DNA of 64,000 bases from Gaeumannomyces sp. JS-464 (lineage: Eukaryota > Ascomycota > Sordariomycetes > Magnaporthales > Magnaporthaceae). Both the position numbers and the translations under genes were made by a program. Under the pieces are notes generated by a model that did no database searches, was not told the origin of the DNA, and was given only the letters and a program-made list of their open reading frames with translations. Below are positions 1 through 12,602 of the stretch, piece by piece (the first letter of the stretch is position 1; each line of letters opens with the position of its first letter). Location of the stretch: positions 186,001 to 250,000 of the forward strand of contig NGZR01000003.1 of NCBI GenBank assembly GCA_002197995.1, read 5' to 3'.

Positions 1-29
1 ATCGAAGAAGCCCAGACCAAACGCCCGCC

Positions 30-3000
30 ATGCTCCGGCTTTCGAGGTTCCCTCGGGGCCTCACAGCTGCGATGCTGGCTGCTGTGCTCCACTTGCAGCT
101 GCCTCTGGCGGCTGGAGCGCCCTCAGTCGAGGTTTCCATGCAGGCTGCTTTCCCCTCGCCGCCATATCTCCTCGAGTTGCTGTAAGGAAGAACTTGCAGT
201 CTGTCTGCTTCCATCGTCTGACTGTGCATTTCACTGACCGACCGGGCGGCGCAGAGAAACGGCTGCCCAGGAGAACTCGACCGCTTACTTTCCCCTCCTT
301 GACCGCATCGCCAGCGGCCACTTCGCCGGGGCAACCACCGACAAGGAGCTGTACGAGACCTTCCTGCAGCTGCTCCAGGACGACGGCCACATCACCAGCC
401 CCGACGCCCTCTCAACGTTCAAACTGGCCCTGTCCATGCGCTCGGCTGCGCCGCGCATCGAGGCCCACTATCAGCATTACAGGACCGCTGTCGAGCCAAA
501 GCTGGGAGGCAAGGCCGACGACTGCCCGGAGTGGACTCTGCAGTCGGGCGAGGTCATCTGCTCGCTGGAGAAGCCCCAAGCCGTTGCCGACATCCCGGGG
601 AGGTCCCTAGAGAAGGATGTGTTGTTTGACGTTAGGCTGGGCAACGACGACACTGGTATCATCCTATACGCCGACGTCACCTCCCCAACCTTTGGCCCAG
701 TTCACCAGGCGCTGGCTACCGCAGCCAGGAATGGCGGCCCTTCGTACCGGCTGCGTTACCGGAGGATATCGAAGGCTAGTGAAGAGCCCGAGCCGCTGCC
801 TCTCAGCGGCTATGGTGTGGAGCTGGTGCTGAAGAGGACCGACTACATCGTTATTGACGATAGGGAGTCCGAAAAGGACAAGGGCGAGGATGCGTCGGCC
901 AAGAAGTCTCAGGCCGCTGCTGAGGTTGTGCTTGACGGCGAGGAGGACGTGAGCGACCTCAAGCCGCTGTCGGCCTCGGAGCTCGAGGAGCTCGGGCTCA
1001 AGGCGGCCGACTTCATCCTGCACAGCGACAAGCCGTTCGACATGCTGCTGAAGCTCACGCAGGACTTCCCTAGGTTCTCGAACCCTGTATCCGCGCACAA
1101 CGTCTCTGAAGGGTTCCGGTCGGAGCACTACGCGAACCACCTACAGCTGCTCCAGAGTGGCCAGAACGTCCTGTGGATGAACGGCATGCAGCTGCTTGAC
1201 CGCCAGATCCAGTCCTTTGGCCTCGTCGACGTGCTTCGCAAGGAGCGAAAGCTGGTCAACGAGGTCCGAGCTCTGGGCTTGTCGGGCAGGGATGCTGTTG
1301 ACCTGCTCTCTCACTCAGCTGTGGCCTCGTCTAAGGCCGATGACGAGCCGCCCCGGTTTGACTGGACGGATCAGACCGAGGAGGGCAAGGCCATCATCTG
1401 GTTGAACAACTTGGAAAAGGACAAGCGCTACAGCGGGTACAGCCCGAGCCTGATGGCTTTGATCTCGGGCGGCATGCCCGGACAGCTGCCTCCTTGCCGC
1501 AAGGACATTCACAACATCATTCTGCCAGTTGACCTCGCTCAGAAGGCCGACATGAGCCTGGTTGTCGCGCAAATCCTCAACTTTGTCAAGCAGCGCATTC
1601 CCATCCGCTTCGGTCTTGTACCACTCACCGTCACCCCTGAGTCGACGCAGCAGGCCAAGGTGGCATACCACCTGCTGCAGTCGTATGGACTGGCGTCTTT
1701 GATCTCATACATCGAGGCCACGGTGGGGGCTGATGTGGCTGGCGTTCCAGACCAGAAGGCGTTCGATGCCGCCATCAAGGACCGTCCCCTGCGCTCCGAC
1801 GCGAAGGCCCTCTCGCTCGACGGTGTTCTCGCGTCCGAGCCTTATGCATCACAGGCCGCACTCGCGGGCAAGTGGGCCAGCCGACTAGGTGCAAACTCGG
1901 CTGTGCCGCCCCTTTTTGTCAACGGCTTCGCTATCCCTCGTGATTCCGAGGGCAAGTGGATGAGCGCCATGAGTAACCGTGTCATGGGCGACCTAAGGAC
2001 AGTGCAGGAGGGCGTTTACTACCAGATGATCAGCTCCGAAACCTGGGTGCCCGGCCTCTTCCTCGAGAACGCGGCCGCCCGACGCAACCGCTTCATCTTC
2101 CCGGAGGACGGGAAGTCTCTGACAATTCTCGACGTCAACAAGATCTACACTGAGCATGATGATCTGTTCAGCCGCGCCGTCGTTGTCGATTCGGAACAGG
2201 ATGCTGCCAAAGACACCTGGGCATTGCTGACTGTCGTCTCGGACCTGGAAAGCAAGGACGGTCGGGAGCTGCTCCTTTCCGCCCTCCGCTTCCGCGCCAA
2301 AAATCCCGGCGTGCGCCTCGACATCGTGCACAACCCCGTCTGGAGGACTTCCCACAACATCAACAGCAACCTGAAGAGCAAAACGCAGGAGCTGTTGGCC
2401 GCTGAGTCCGAGGAGTCCCTTGCAGCCATCCTTGACGAGGTTTCAAACGGCCCCCAGATAAACAACGGACTCGAGTACGCGGTTGCACTTGAGAGATTCC
2501 AAAAGGCGGCGGCCATCCAGCCGACCGAGTTGATGCTGCTACTGAATGGGCGCATGATCGGCCCCATTGCGTCAGCAGCCGAGTTCAGGGAGGGCGACTT
2601 CAAGACGCTGCTGGAATTCGAGCAGGCCAACAGGATCTTGCCCGTGTACAAGGCGCTCGAGGAGCTTGGCCTTGACAAGAAACTAACGGACCCCATCGCC
2701 GCCGCCAAGCTCACGTCGCTCACAGCGCAGTCCACCATCTCGGACGTGCCGGACGGCGCGTTCGAGACCCCGTCGATGCTGAGGATATCGTCCTTCAACC
2801 TTTGGAACTCGACGCACACGGCGTTCGAGGTTGGCGACCCGGCCAAGGCGACCATCTTCTTCACCGCCATCATCGACCCTGCCAGCGAGCTCGGACAGAA
2901 GTGGGCGCCGCTGCTCAAGGTTCTGTCGGAGCTGGAGGGAGTCCACCTCAAGGTGTTCCTCAACCCCAAGGACAAGCTCGAGGAGCTTCCCGTGAAGAGG

Positions 3001-4646
3001 TTTTACCGATTTGTCATGGAATCTACCCGAAGTTCGACAAGGCGGGCAAGCTGGAGGCGCCCGCTGCTCTGTTCAAGGGCCTGCCGTCGGAAGCGCTGCT
3101 GAATCTGGGCATGGATGTGCCGCCGGCATGGCTCGTCGCCCCCAAAGTGTCGATTCACGACCCGGACAACATCAAGCTCAGCTCTGTCAGCAGCGACGTC
3201 AAGGCCCTCTACGAGCTTGAGCATATCCTCATCGAGGGCCACGCCCGAGATCCCAAGGCGAGCTCGGTGCGGGGCGTGCAGCTGGTGCTGGGCACCGAGT
3301 CCAACGGGCACCTGGCCGACACCCTCATCATGGCCAACCTGGGCTTTTTCCAGTTCAAGGCCAACCCCGGTCTGTACAAGATCCAAATCGAGCAGGGCCG
3401 CAGCTCGGAACTGTTCTACCTAGAGAGCATCGGCGCGCACGGCTTTGCCCCCGTCTCAGGCGACGAGTCGGCCGAGACGGCGGTCCTGGACTTCCTCGGC
3501 ACGACTCTGTACCCACGCCTGAGGCGGAACCCAGGCATGGAGGAGCTGGACGTGCTGGAGGACAGCAAGGCTGCGGCAGCATCGACAGGTGCTGGCGCAG
3601 CTATGGACATTGTCAACAAGGGGCTCAAGTTTGCCGAAAGCCTACTGGGCGGAGGCAAGGACAAGCAGAAGGTGCTCGGCAAGTCGGCGCAAGCCGAGAT
3701 TAACATCTTCTCGGTGGCCAGCGGGCACCTGTACGAGCGCATGCTCAACATCATGATGGTCAGCGTGATGCGACACACGAAGCACACGGTCAAGTTCTGG
3801 TTCATCGAGCAGTTCCTGTCGCCGTCGTTCAAGGACTTCATCCCGCACATGGCGGCCGAGTACGGGTTCCAGTACGAGATGGTGACGTACAAGTGGCCGC
3901 ATTGGCTGAGGCAGCAAAAGGAGAAGCAGCGCGAGATATGGGGCTACAAGATCCTCTTCCTCGACGTGCTCTTCCCGCTCTCGCTCGACAAGGTCATCTT
4001 CGTGGACGCCGACCAGGTGGTGCGCGCCGACATGTACGAGCTGGTGACGCTGGACCTCCAGGGCGCGCCCTATGGCTTTACGCCCATGTGTGACTCACGC
4101 ACCGAGATGGAAGGGTTCCGCTTCTGGAAGCAGGGCTATTGGGAGCGCTATCTCAAGGGCCTGCCCTACCACATCTCGGCGCTCTACGTCGTCGACCTCC
4201 GCCGGTTCCGCGAGTTGGCGGCGGGCGACCGGCTGCGGCAGACATACCACTCGCTCTCGGCCGACCCGCAGTCGCTGTCCAACCTGGACCAGGACCTGCC
4301 CAACCACATGCAGTTCTCCATCCCGATCCACAGCCTGCCCAGGAGTGGCTGTGGTGCGAGACGTGGTGCAGCGACGAGTCCCTGCCCGCGGCTAAGACGA
4401 TCGATCTCTGCAACAACCCGCACCAAGGAGCCCAAGCTCGACCGCGCACGCAGGCAGGTGCCCGAGTGGTCCGTCTACGACAACGAGATTGCCGCCCTCG
4501 ACCGCAAGCGCAAGGGCTTACCGCCTGTCGGGGAGAGCGGTGATGGCGGCGCCAAAGCCGAGAAGAACCCCAAGAGCCGGGCGCTAGAGGGAGAGGAAGC
4601 AGTGGCGCCGCCGCCTGAGAAGACGCACGTTGTGGACGAGCTGTGA
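30..4646 (+). CDS. gpt1: UDP-glucose:glycoprotein glucosyltransferase (UGGT), frame broken in three places
   Basis: ER-lumen folding sensor that re-glucosylates N-glycans of misfolded glycoproteins for the calnexin cycle. The ATG at 30 opens a signal peptide rich in Leu and Ala. A short intron (donor at 182, acceptor ending 254) restores the frame into [12 protein letters not shown]. The long N-terminal part corresponds to the thioredoxin-like folding-sensor region. The C-terminal GT24 catalytic domain contains [15 protein letters not shown] (DxD-type motif, near 4003-4047), and the protein ends in HVVDEL, an ER-retrieval signal. Roughly 1,500 residues, normal for the family. Frame breaks lie near 3026-3028 (between [10 protein letters not shown] and PKFDKAG), near 4338-4340 (before [10 protein letters not shown]) and near 4421-4424 (before [11 protein letters not shown]). 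Conserved protein continues on both sides of each, so I read them as sequence errors. Family identity is firm. The symbol follows fission yeast usage. Confidence 0.93.
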
Positions 4647-5495
4647 TGTGAGGAATCTGTTTCTTTTTTCACTCTGCAGAAATAGAAGGATGGTGAGTAG
4701 ACTCGTCGGAGGGGAGCGACTTGGCGTCATTTACTGGTAGGCAAGCTGATGTAGACATATAGCGAGCGGGCGTAAATAAATTTAGAAGCTGTTCTGGTTT
4801 TCGTCTGTTTTCTATTAACGTAGATGATTCATCCAGCCAAAACAGAAACTTCTCAAGCACGGCACTGAATCGTCTTGAATATTATCTCGGTGAATATCCC
4901 GAAGAACGCCACCTTGTCCAGGTACCTAGGTGCCCAGCTGTCTGCCTATCCATCCGCCAGCACAAAAAAAAAAAAAAGTCCAAGACGGGAGAGATCAAAG
5001 CTAAGCCGACCGGCGTGGTTGCTCGTCTTGGCGACGACGGCGGATGCAGCTTTCGACTCCCTCCCACGCCGTCGAGAAGTGACCGGTTTCCCCACCCAAG
5101 ACAAAACGAGAAGGCCGCCTTTGTATTCTTACGTGTACTAATTATCCCTTCACCGGGGCGCGGCGCCATCGCGGAAGAAAAGCAAGGGAAGATACGGGAG
5201 GGAAGAAGAGGGGACGAAGGAAAAGAGAAAACAGGGAAAAAAAAAAAAAGAAGGGGGGGGGGAGGCATGTCTTCCTCACCATTGCTTCGCGCGATTCCAA
5301 GAGGACCAACCAATCCCCCACGAAGAAGACAACCAAAGGCGAGGCATTCCCCCGCATAAGCACCATGACTATCCTTCGTCTCCAGAGTATGAACTGAAGT
5401 TTCCACGAACGAATCCACCCTGCCATCATCGAGAAACCCTGACGGCAGAACGGAGGATTCCCCTTCCGTGTGCTCTGAGAGAACACCACCGGCTC
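4647..5495. other. Convergent intergenic region
   Basis: Shared 3' region of the glucosyltransferase (+) and the membrane protein (-). It holds short A and G homopolymers (for example around 4965-4977 and 5237-5261) and no reading frame I would defend. The long minus-strand frame at 4882-6213 is a shadow of the GC-rich neighbour. Confidence 0.6.
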
Positions 5496-7276
5496 TTAGA
5501 GCGAGCAGACCCGGGAGCGAGGCACGGGCGTGCCAGGACGGCTGACGGGAGTCACGGGCATCGAAGCACCCGTCGCGGTGGCGGGCCTGGCCCTTCCATG
5601 GACAGGAGTACCACGACCAGCCGAGCCAACGCTCCCAAAGGGCGTGGCGGGGGCGCGAGGCGAGGTCTGGGCGCCGGGGACGAAGCAGCCCGAGCAGGGC
5701 GTGGGCGCGCGCGCTGCGGCGGAGCTGTCCCGGGAGCTGACGGAGCCGTGGTGCGAGATTCCGGGTGGGCTCTTGCCGTTGACGTCTCCGTTGAGGCTGG
5801 CCTCGTTTGCCTCGTCCGCGCCGTCCGCGAGACGGGGCTTCTTGGCCGGCGGCTGATCCTGCGCCTCTGTCTTGTCGGCAGCGTCGGCGCCTCCGTGGAA
5901 CACGAACGGGCTGGCCCCCGTGACGATGGCGGCCATGCTGCCGTCGTCCATGCTCTGGCGCTTCAAGCCGTGGGCGCCGCTGGTGACGGCGAGCGAGTTG
6001 AGGGCTGGCGCCGTCGTGTACGTGGCGACAGTGTTCGTGGAGCCTTGCGGGGCGTGGTGGGAAGGCTGCTGCTGGCCCACGACCGGAGACGGGGGGAAGC
6101 GCTTCTGCACGGGCGACACGTAGAAGCCCTGCTCGTTGTAGGGGAAGTACGACTCCTCCTCGGTGGCTGCCGCGGTGGTGGCGATACTCGCGTCGTTGGC
6201 GAAGGTTGAGCAAGAGGCGGCGGCGCAGTCGTGGCCGTCATGAGGATGCTGCGTGTTGAGGGCGCCGTCGTGGATCTTGTCCTGCTTCGGAGGGTACAAT
6301 ATCCCCTCGTCCGAGGCCACATGGTAGATTGGGTCTGGGCGGCTGGACATCCATATCCTGCGCTCAGCGCATGGCCGTAGCTGGCGTTGCTCACGGAATT
6401 GGCAGCACTGACAGGCTCCAGTGCCGGCCGCCCATGCGTGCTCAGAGAGCGCGGGACGCCGGTAGGCGGCGGGAAGTCAGGGAAGATCTGCGAGTTGGGG
6501 TGGTTTCGCTGCGGGCTCCAGAAGCTAGCGTCATGACCTCCGGGTCCCTTGGGGTTTTTCTGCCCCGGCAGCATGGGCGGGACCGGCGGCAGGCCCTGAA
6601 GGACGGAAGGGGGTGGGAGGGCGGTTGGCGTAGCTGTTCGTCCTGGCCCTCGGTCTCGCGGCGACGCCGCGCTCGTCATCTCCGTCGATGCGCTGGGCAC
6701 CGGCATTCTTGCGAGCCTGCCTCTTCTTCCAGACTCGGAATATGAAGAAGGCGGCAACTGAGAGGGCCGTCAGCGTGCAGACGATGATGACGGCGGCCTT
6801 CCAGGCGTCGTCACTGGGCTTCTCCTGGTGGTCTTGGCTGGCAGCGTGCGACTCCTGGGGGCCCTGGTCAGTGGTGGCAACGATGCCCGCAAACTCAGAG
6901 GCAGTGGGCGCGCGGTGGTGAGAGCGGTGATGTCGTCGGCTGCGATTGTGATGGTGACGACGTGGATCGAGTCGGTTTCCTGGCCGAACATCTGGACCAG
7001 TGCAAGGGATGACGGCGTTGACGTGGCCTCTAGGCTCAACGCAGGCATGGTTCCGTTGGGGCCCTGCGAGGGCTGGGCTGCTGCGTTGCTGTGGATGGTC
7101 GACGTTGTCGTGGCGGCCGACTTGAGCTCGTGGAAGACAGCAGGGACAGTCGGGGAGCTGAGGAAGAAGTGATCGGACTGGAGGCGCTCGGCAAGGTGAC
7201 GGGCGTGATGGAGCTCGAGGTGCCGAGCGGCCTTTTTCCTGCTACGGCCTGCCATCATTCTCCTGTCGTCTGCCAT
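5496..7276 (-). CDS. Hypothetical single-pass membrane protein with Pro/Ser-rich cytoplasmic tail
   Basis: Reconstructed from three frames that overlap in order. The N-terminal part is Ser/Thr-rich (VPAVFHELKSAATTTS region). It is followed by one clear transmembrane segment, AAVIIVCTLTALSVAAFF, and a basic stop-transfer KKRQARK (coded around 6690-6800). The long tail is rich in Pro, Ser and Gln and includes FPDFPPPTGVPRS, a KKPRL basic patch and repeated TPxxRPGTPVPR near the end. The layout (Ser/Thr ectodomain, one membrane segment, disordered tail) resembles fungal wall-sensor or Mid2-like proteins, but I see no family-defining motif. Frame breaks lie near 6345-6355, 6600-6670 and 6905-6907, the last in a GGG run. 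The start is uncertain: the ATG at 7276 is the first in frame, but it gives no convincing signal peptide, so a 5' exon may be missing. Confidence 0.6.
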
Positions 7277-7918
7277 GACTCTATACTGCTCCAGGCTTTG
7301 AGGCTCGTCTGCAGTGGAGTGGGCGGGTTTGGAAGCGAAGAGGTGGTGATGGCAAAGTGGCGGGCAGGAAGACGTGACACAGGAATCAGGGCCAGGGAGG
7401 ACAGGTGCAGAAGCGGTAATTTGCTGTGCTAGGCCGCGGGCTGTGCGACGTGCACTCCCAGGAGGGCCCGGCTGCTGTGGTTTTTTTTTTGTCCGTTCTT
7501 TTTTTTCTCCCTTCTCTCTCTCTCTTTCTTTTTTCTTTGCTCTGCCCGTGTCTGATGTGTACAAGGTCTAACGCAAGCTGCCTGTGGCTTGGCACGTGTG
7601 GCTTGGGGTGCCTTCCAGAGTGTTTGCTGCTTGTTTGCTCCTTCCATTTTCGTCCAAAGGCATCCAATCACGGCTGTGCTTCCAAGTCCTTGTCTCTTGG
7701 CGTGGTCCCGTCTCTTTGTCTTCTGCAGCATTTCAGGTGCATCTGAGGACCTTCTGGGGCTCCACCACCAAGACTGCCCAAGGTTATATACTCAAGCCGC
7801 AGAGCAACAGCAGCCCAAGACCACGCCTCCAATCCCATCCGTCACCCCAACCAGTGCCGTCTTGTGCTCCGTCACCAACCCCCGCGCCGTTACGGCATGC
7901 GCCTGATCACCGCCCAGC
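7277..7918. promoter_or_regulatory. Divergent intergenic region with TATA-like site
   Basis: Lies between two divergently transcribed genes. It contains a pyrimidine-rich tract at 7482-7540 and a TTATATA at 7784-7790, about 130 bp upstream of the ATG at 7919. Shared promoter function is inferred from position only. Confidence 0.4.
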
Positions 7919-9537
7919 ATGTCTCCTAGCTCGGTAAGCCAGCACCGACTTCGTATCGCTGTGGCCTCGCCCAACAGTAAAGCTAACCAGAACGGACCAT
8001 GCGTGTAGGGAACCACAGCTGCTGACTCTGGCATTGCCTTCCTCAACCGCCATGCCGCCCGTATCGCAGCACCCATCAGCCTCGTTGCGCTAGACAGCGC
8101 CATTGTGGACCTTCGCCATCCTTGCTTCGTCACATTTGCAACCTCCGGTCACTCAGGCCGGGGCCGGCTGTACAGGAAAACTGCCACGAATTTCCCTGCC
8201 CCCGACACTGCTACCTTGTCCGCCAACATAGCCAAGCTGGCCGCTGGGCCGGACGAGGCACAAGCGCTGAAGGGTGTCCTTGTCGGCTTTTGGTTTCCCA
8301 AGCACCGAGCCGTCGAAGTATCTCCCGCTCATGAGCGGCGGCTGCCTCCACGGGCTGGGGGCAGCATTGCCCGGAGCCTATCCTGCTATCCCATCATCAA
8401 GCGGGCTGAGGACCGGGCAATGTACCCAGTCTGTGTCGTTGTGAACACGGCCGCAGCCAAACGCCATCCAAGCTTCTACACCTTGGCTGAGCCGGATCAA
8501 GGTGGCATGCTGTACGGCTTCGGGTATGGCGGCGCTACGATGGATAACACATACTTCCTTCCAGCTTACCGGGATGATATCATGAGCGTTTCGCTGCATG
8601 CTAGAAAGTCCTACGCGAGCGATACCATTTACAGAGCTTTCAAAGACTCGGGTATCCGAAATGCCCAACTGGCCCGGCCGCCCCAGTCGCCTCAGCCGCT
8701 CCGGCCTCGACGCGTCACCCGTCTTGCCACCAGGGCCCGGGCCCGGGCCCGTTATTTCTATGAGACGGTCGACAAGCAGACGGACGTGGCCGAAAAGGAA
8801 GTGGACATGGCCGACGAGGAGATGGGCGTGGCCGACAAGAACATGGACGACGAGCCTGTCGAGGAGCCTGTCGGCGAGCCCGCCGGCGAGCCTGCCGGTG
8901 AGCCCGCCGAAACGCCCGCCGAAACGCCCGAGAAGGCAGCCGAGGAGATCGCCGATCCACATCCTCTTTGGGCTCTCGTCAAAAACAGCGCCCTTGAAGT
9001 TACCAAGGAGGTGATTGTCGAGGCATGGGAGGTTTTTGCCGTACGTACTGCCTGCTGATGAATATGGAGCTCGTTGGCTGACATTGTAACTCTGGCCACT
9101 TTTAGATACAGCACCCGGACTTTATCGATAGCATCACCAACGGCTTCGAATCAGAGGAACCAAGCATATCAGACATCACGGCCATGGTGCATGGCTTTCG
9201 CGCCGTCGATCCCCACATCCCTCTGGTATACTTGAGGCCTTGGGCTTATGCTTTCCTGGAACTTTGGCTCGAGTGGCCAAATATGCCAAGGGACTCGACC
9301 GGCCGGAAGAACCTGGCCCCCACCGTCGCCAAAAAGACGTACAGCTTTGTGAAGGGCCAACTGGGAACCAACGTCCAGTATCTCCCCGCGGGAAACTACG
9401 GAGCCCAAACTGCTGCCGGAAACAATGTGCGCCACAAGCGGAGCGCAAACCCCGACAGGAGGTCGGTGACCAACCGTGGGGTACGCGCCAGTGACGAGGC
9501 CACAACCATCATTGAACTGAGCTCTGACGAGGACTAG
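7919..9537 (+). CDS. Unassigned protein with acidic heptad-like repeats and C-terminal SUMO-interaction-like motif
   Basis: Three exons: 7919-7933, 8009-9040 and 9106-9537, all with GT-AG borders and in phase. The first exon codes only MSPSS. The central part has a globular N-terminal half with no recognised domain, then an Arg/Pro-rich stretch. It is followed by repeated units VDMADEEMGVADKNM and by GEPAGEPAGEP / ETPAETPE repeats (about 8775-8940). The last exon codes a conserved-looking block (MVHGFRAVDPHIPLVYLRPW) and ends TTIIELSSDED, which matches a SUMO-interaction motif: a hydrophobic core followed by Ser and acids. That suggests a nuclear or chromatin-linked role, but this is inference. 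The frame is intact, unlike many neighbours. No catalytic motif was seen. Confidence 0.75.
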
Positions 9538-9653
9538 GCTTAAGCTAGGAAATGATGGACTGTAAAACGCTAGGATACTTGATGGGCACCTGTAGGATAA
9601 TCAATGTACCTGCATTTATCAAGTACAAAATCAACTAGGAAACCAATCAGAAG

Positions 9654-11362
9654 CTACACCCACATCAGCCAGCCAGACACCAAGGGAGCCCATAGCAGTG
9701 GCGCAATCCAAAGCAGCAGGGGTGAGAACTGCCGCCTTGAGCTGCTGCCGCTGCCGCCGACGTCAACAATCACCTTTCCGTTCCTTCTCGTCTCGGACGG
9801 CAGCGAGAGGTCCTCGATGCAAAGGTAGTTGGGGAGCCATACGACCGTCCCCGAGGCGGAAAGATGCCCTTCTGCCACAGCTCGTCGAAGACGTTGCAGC
9901 TAAAGTTGGAGCCCGGCTGACCGATAACCGTAAAATTTTCCGTGACATAGGCCAGATTGTATGGCGGCTTCCGGGCCAGCTCATATGCTGCCGTTTTGAA
10001 GCCTCGGCTGTGTGGTAGGTCACGGGGTCAATAATCAGACAACAGGGTTTGCGTCCTTCACAGAAGAGGCTTACAAGAACTCCTCGTCAATCTTGGCCTC
10101 GACGACGATGATGTCCATCGGCCCCTTTGGCCAGGTCCACCACTTGAGGTGGGCATTCTTTTGTTGAATAACCAGAGTCGACAAGTTGGCGCCGTCGGAC
10201 ACGGACGGCAGCAGCTGAATCGAGGTCAGCTTGCTGTTGTCCCGGATGTCTAGAGACGACAGTTGGCTGTGGGGCACCGTCAGGGCCGTCAAGCTGGTGT
10301 TCCGGACAGAGAGGCGGTCGCCCGAGAGGTGCACCAGGGGCGACGACATGTTGACGCCCACGACGCTGCGGCCGAGAAAGAGCGACGAGATCACCTGGGG
10401 CGCGACGCCGTCGCCGGACCCGAGCTCGACCGTCACGTCGTTTTGCACCCGGCCGTCGAGGTCCTGCAGGTATTGCGAGCCCACGACGACCTCGGTCAGG
10501 TTCGTCCAGCCGACGCCAAAGTGCGTCACGTTGGGCAGGTAGTCGGAGTTCAGCAGGAGCGAGATGTGGCTTCTCCGCTCGCCGCCCTCGTAGGTCGTGC
10601 CGCCGATGCGCGAGCGGCCGAAGAAGCTGTCGACCGAGCGCACGCCGCCCAGTTGGAGGGGCATGTACTGGCCCGTGGCGGCGTCGGCCTTGAACTCGAG
10701 GAGCTGGCGGTGAGACAGGGTCTGCAGGTTGACGCACCATATCTGGAACGCCCCGGCGACTCGTTCCAGCCGCGTGATGTCGAGGTGCTGCACGCTGCCC
10801 CCGTGGAGCAGGAACCCGCCGCCAACGGACTCGAGCAGCGGCATCTCGAGGGAGCGGATGTTGTACCTGTAGTTGACCCTCGCCTTGCCCTCAATCCGGC
10901 GCAGCGTCGGCATCGACACGTCCATGGCGACGGCGGCGGGCTCGGTCAACTTGTTGTTTCCCATGGCCCGAAACTCCCCGATGTCGCCCTTGACGACCTC
11001 GACGCCATCGAGCACAACCTTCCCAGAGAGGCCTTCGCCCCAGAGGATGTTTCCTTCGACGACGCGGCAGCTGCGCCCGACGCGGGCGGCATCCTCGGCG
11101 CTCGAGATGACCACGTTGCCGCAGCCGTCATTCTGGGCCAAGGCGCCTGCAGCACAAAACGGAGAAGAACAGCCGCTTGGTTAGCCGTCGTCAATGGGGA
11201 GGCGAGGAAGCTTGGATGAAGAGTGGCGACAACGTTTGTCATACCCGGAAAGAGGAGGAGGGCCAGAAGGATGACCGCCGCCGACCAAAGGCCAGCCGAC
11301 GAGGTGGCCGCCAACGACATCATTTGATCGAGGGGGAGGCTCGCTGTCGATCGCGTCGACAT
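9654..11362 (-). CDS. GPI-anchored Ecm33/Sps2-like cell-wall protein
   Basis: Three exons. Exon 1 starts with the ATG at 11362 and codes a hydrophobic signal segment (WSAAVILLALLLFPG). Exon 2 runs into ALAQNDGCGNVVISSAEDA, so cleavage after ALA is likely. Exon 2 continues to 10075 and exon 3 runs from 10007 to 9654. The body is a run of receptor-L-domain-like repeats: DAARVGRSCRVVEGNILWGE, then MPTLRRIEGKA, LEMPLLESVGGGFLLHG and ISSLFLGRSVVGVNM, as in Ecm33/Sps2 proteins of the fungal wall. N-glycosylation sequons are present (NVT, NLT, NMS, NTS, NFT, NFS). The end is a GPI signal: a SGSSS small-residue site followed by FSPLLLWIAPLLWAPLVSG. One frame break sits near 9860-9862, where a run of three T on the coding strand should be four. 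Confidence 0.8.
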
Positions 11363-12602
11363 GTCGAAATCAAGTGCGGCGTCAGCCGGCTCGGAAGGGA
11401 GGCCGAGAGACAATACTTTTAAGTACCTGCGCTCCCTCTCCAGGCGCTGCTACCCTCCCCACGCTGCCCTTCCTGAAGTGGACTCTGCAATCTGCCCTAC
11501 AGGGTCCCTCTGGTGCTTTTGGGGGGCCTGACATCTTGGCGGCGGACCTTCGCGGGCCTCTTGCCAGGGGCGGCGCCAACCAGGAGGCGGGAATCGCTCG
11601 GCAGGAATGCTTGGCTCTTGCCAAATCGGAACCAACAACCTGTGAACCCCTGAGGTTACATGACTTTACAGCAGCCCAGCAATGCGGCTCCCGTCGCGGC
11701 ATAGCGAGCCGTGGTGGACTCGTCCAATACACACATGCAATGATTGAGCAGCATGCTCCACCATCCGGTCATTTCTTCACATTTCTATTTTTCTTCTCGT
11801 ATCCACAGAACCCTCGCTCCTTCTTGGTGCTCTCTTCTTGCATATCCCATGCCACACTCCCCAAAAGCCCAGCACTCTAGCTACCACATGTACTGCCACT
11901 TTCACATTTCCAAGGTTACATGAAGGGGAGAGGAAGCAATAAACAGAGGGGGTACAGCTGTGTTAGCGGCAAGCACCTTAGCGATTGGCGCTGGTGGCGC
12001 AAATTGGAAACAAACGCGTTTTTGTTGGGGATTTGGATATTCCGCTGGCTTGATAGCCGTTCCCCGGCTGCTCGTGAGAGAGAATAGCAGCGAGAGTTGC
12101 CAGTTGTATTAGCTTTTGTAAATGTGTGGTCGATTTGGATTGAACCAGTCAACCCTCCAATGCCACAAAATCCACCAACACTCGACAGCTGGTAAGAGAG
12201 CTTAGTGGTGGTTGAGTCCACTTTATGTTTGAAGCGTTAGCAAAATCAGACGATTTCTATTGAGGTTTGTAACTTCATTAGCAACAGATTTTAAAGTCCC
12301 GGGTTTCCGTTTAATACACCTTTTGAACTAATTATTACTTTTGCTTTTGGTTTTACCCTTTTTTCTAAGAAAAAAAAGGAAAGAGGGGGGAAAAGGTGGA
12401 GGCCTTGTTACCGTGCAGTAAAACAACATCCAATGTAAACCCCCAAGAACTCCCTCCCGTCCCTATATTTCCAGATATCTACCATCTTCTTTTGGTAGGC
12501 GCCGCTCGAAACACCACGAGTTGTACGAAACCCCGCATTTCATTTCTAATTTTATTACATCCCGATCCAAGCGAGCCGACAGTCGTCCAAGAAGTGCTTG
12601 GT
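11363..12602. other. Intergenic region left of the retroelement, becoming AT-rich
   Basis: Upstream of the wall-protein gene and left of the LTR element. The first 500 bp have normal composition. From about 12100 the sequence is more AT-rich, with runs such as the A8 near 12369-12376, and may hold remains of an older repeat. I see no coding feature. Confidence 0.4.
12598..12602. repeat. Left target-site duplication, TTGGT
   Basis: Five bases directly outside the left LTR, identical to 19568-19572 directly outside the right LTR. A perfect 5-bp duplication is the expected footprint of an LTR-element integrase. Confidence 0.93.

Noticed and set aside
3001..3040. Intron at the glucosyltransferase frame change
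   Set aside because: No GT-AG pair fits, and conserved protein continues directly on both sides with one base missing.
4882..6213. 443-codon minus-strand frame
   Set aside because: Overlaps the Pro/Ser-rich tail of the membrane protein in another frame and runs into homopolymers; no family pattern.
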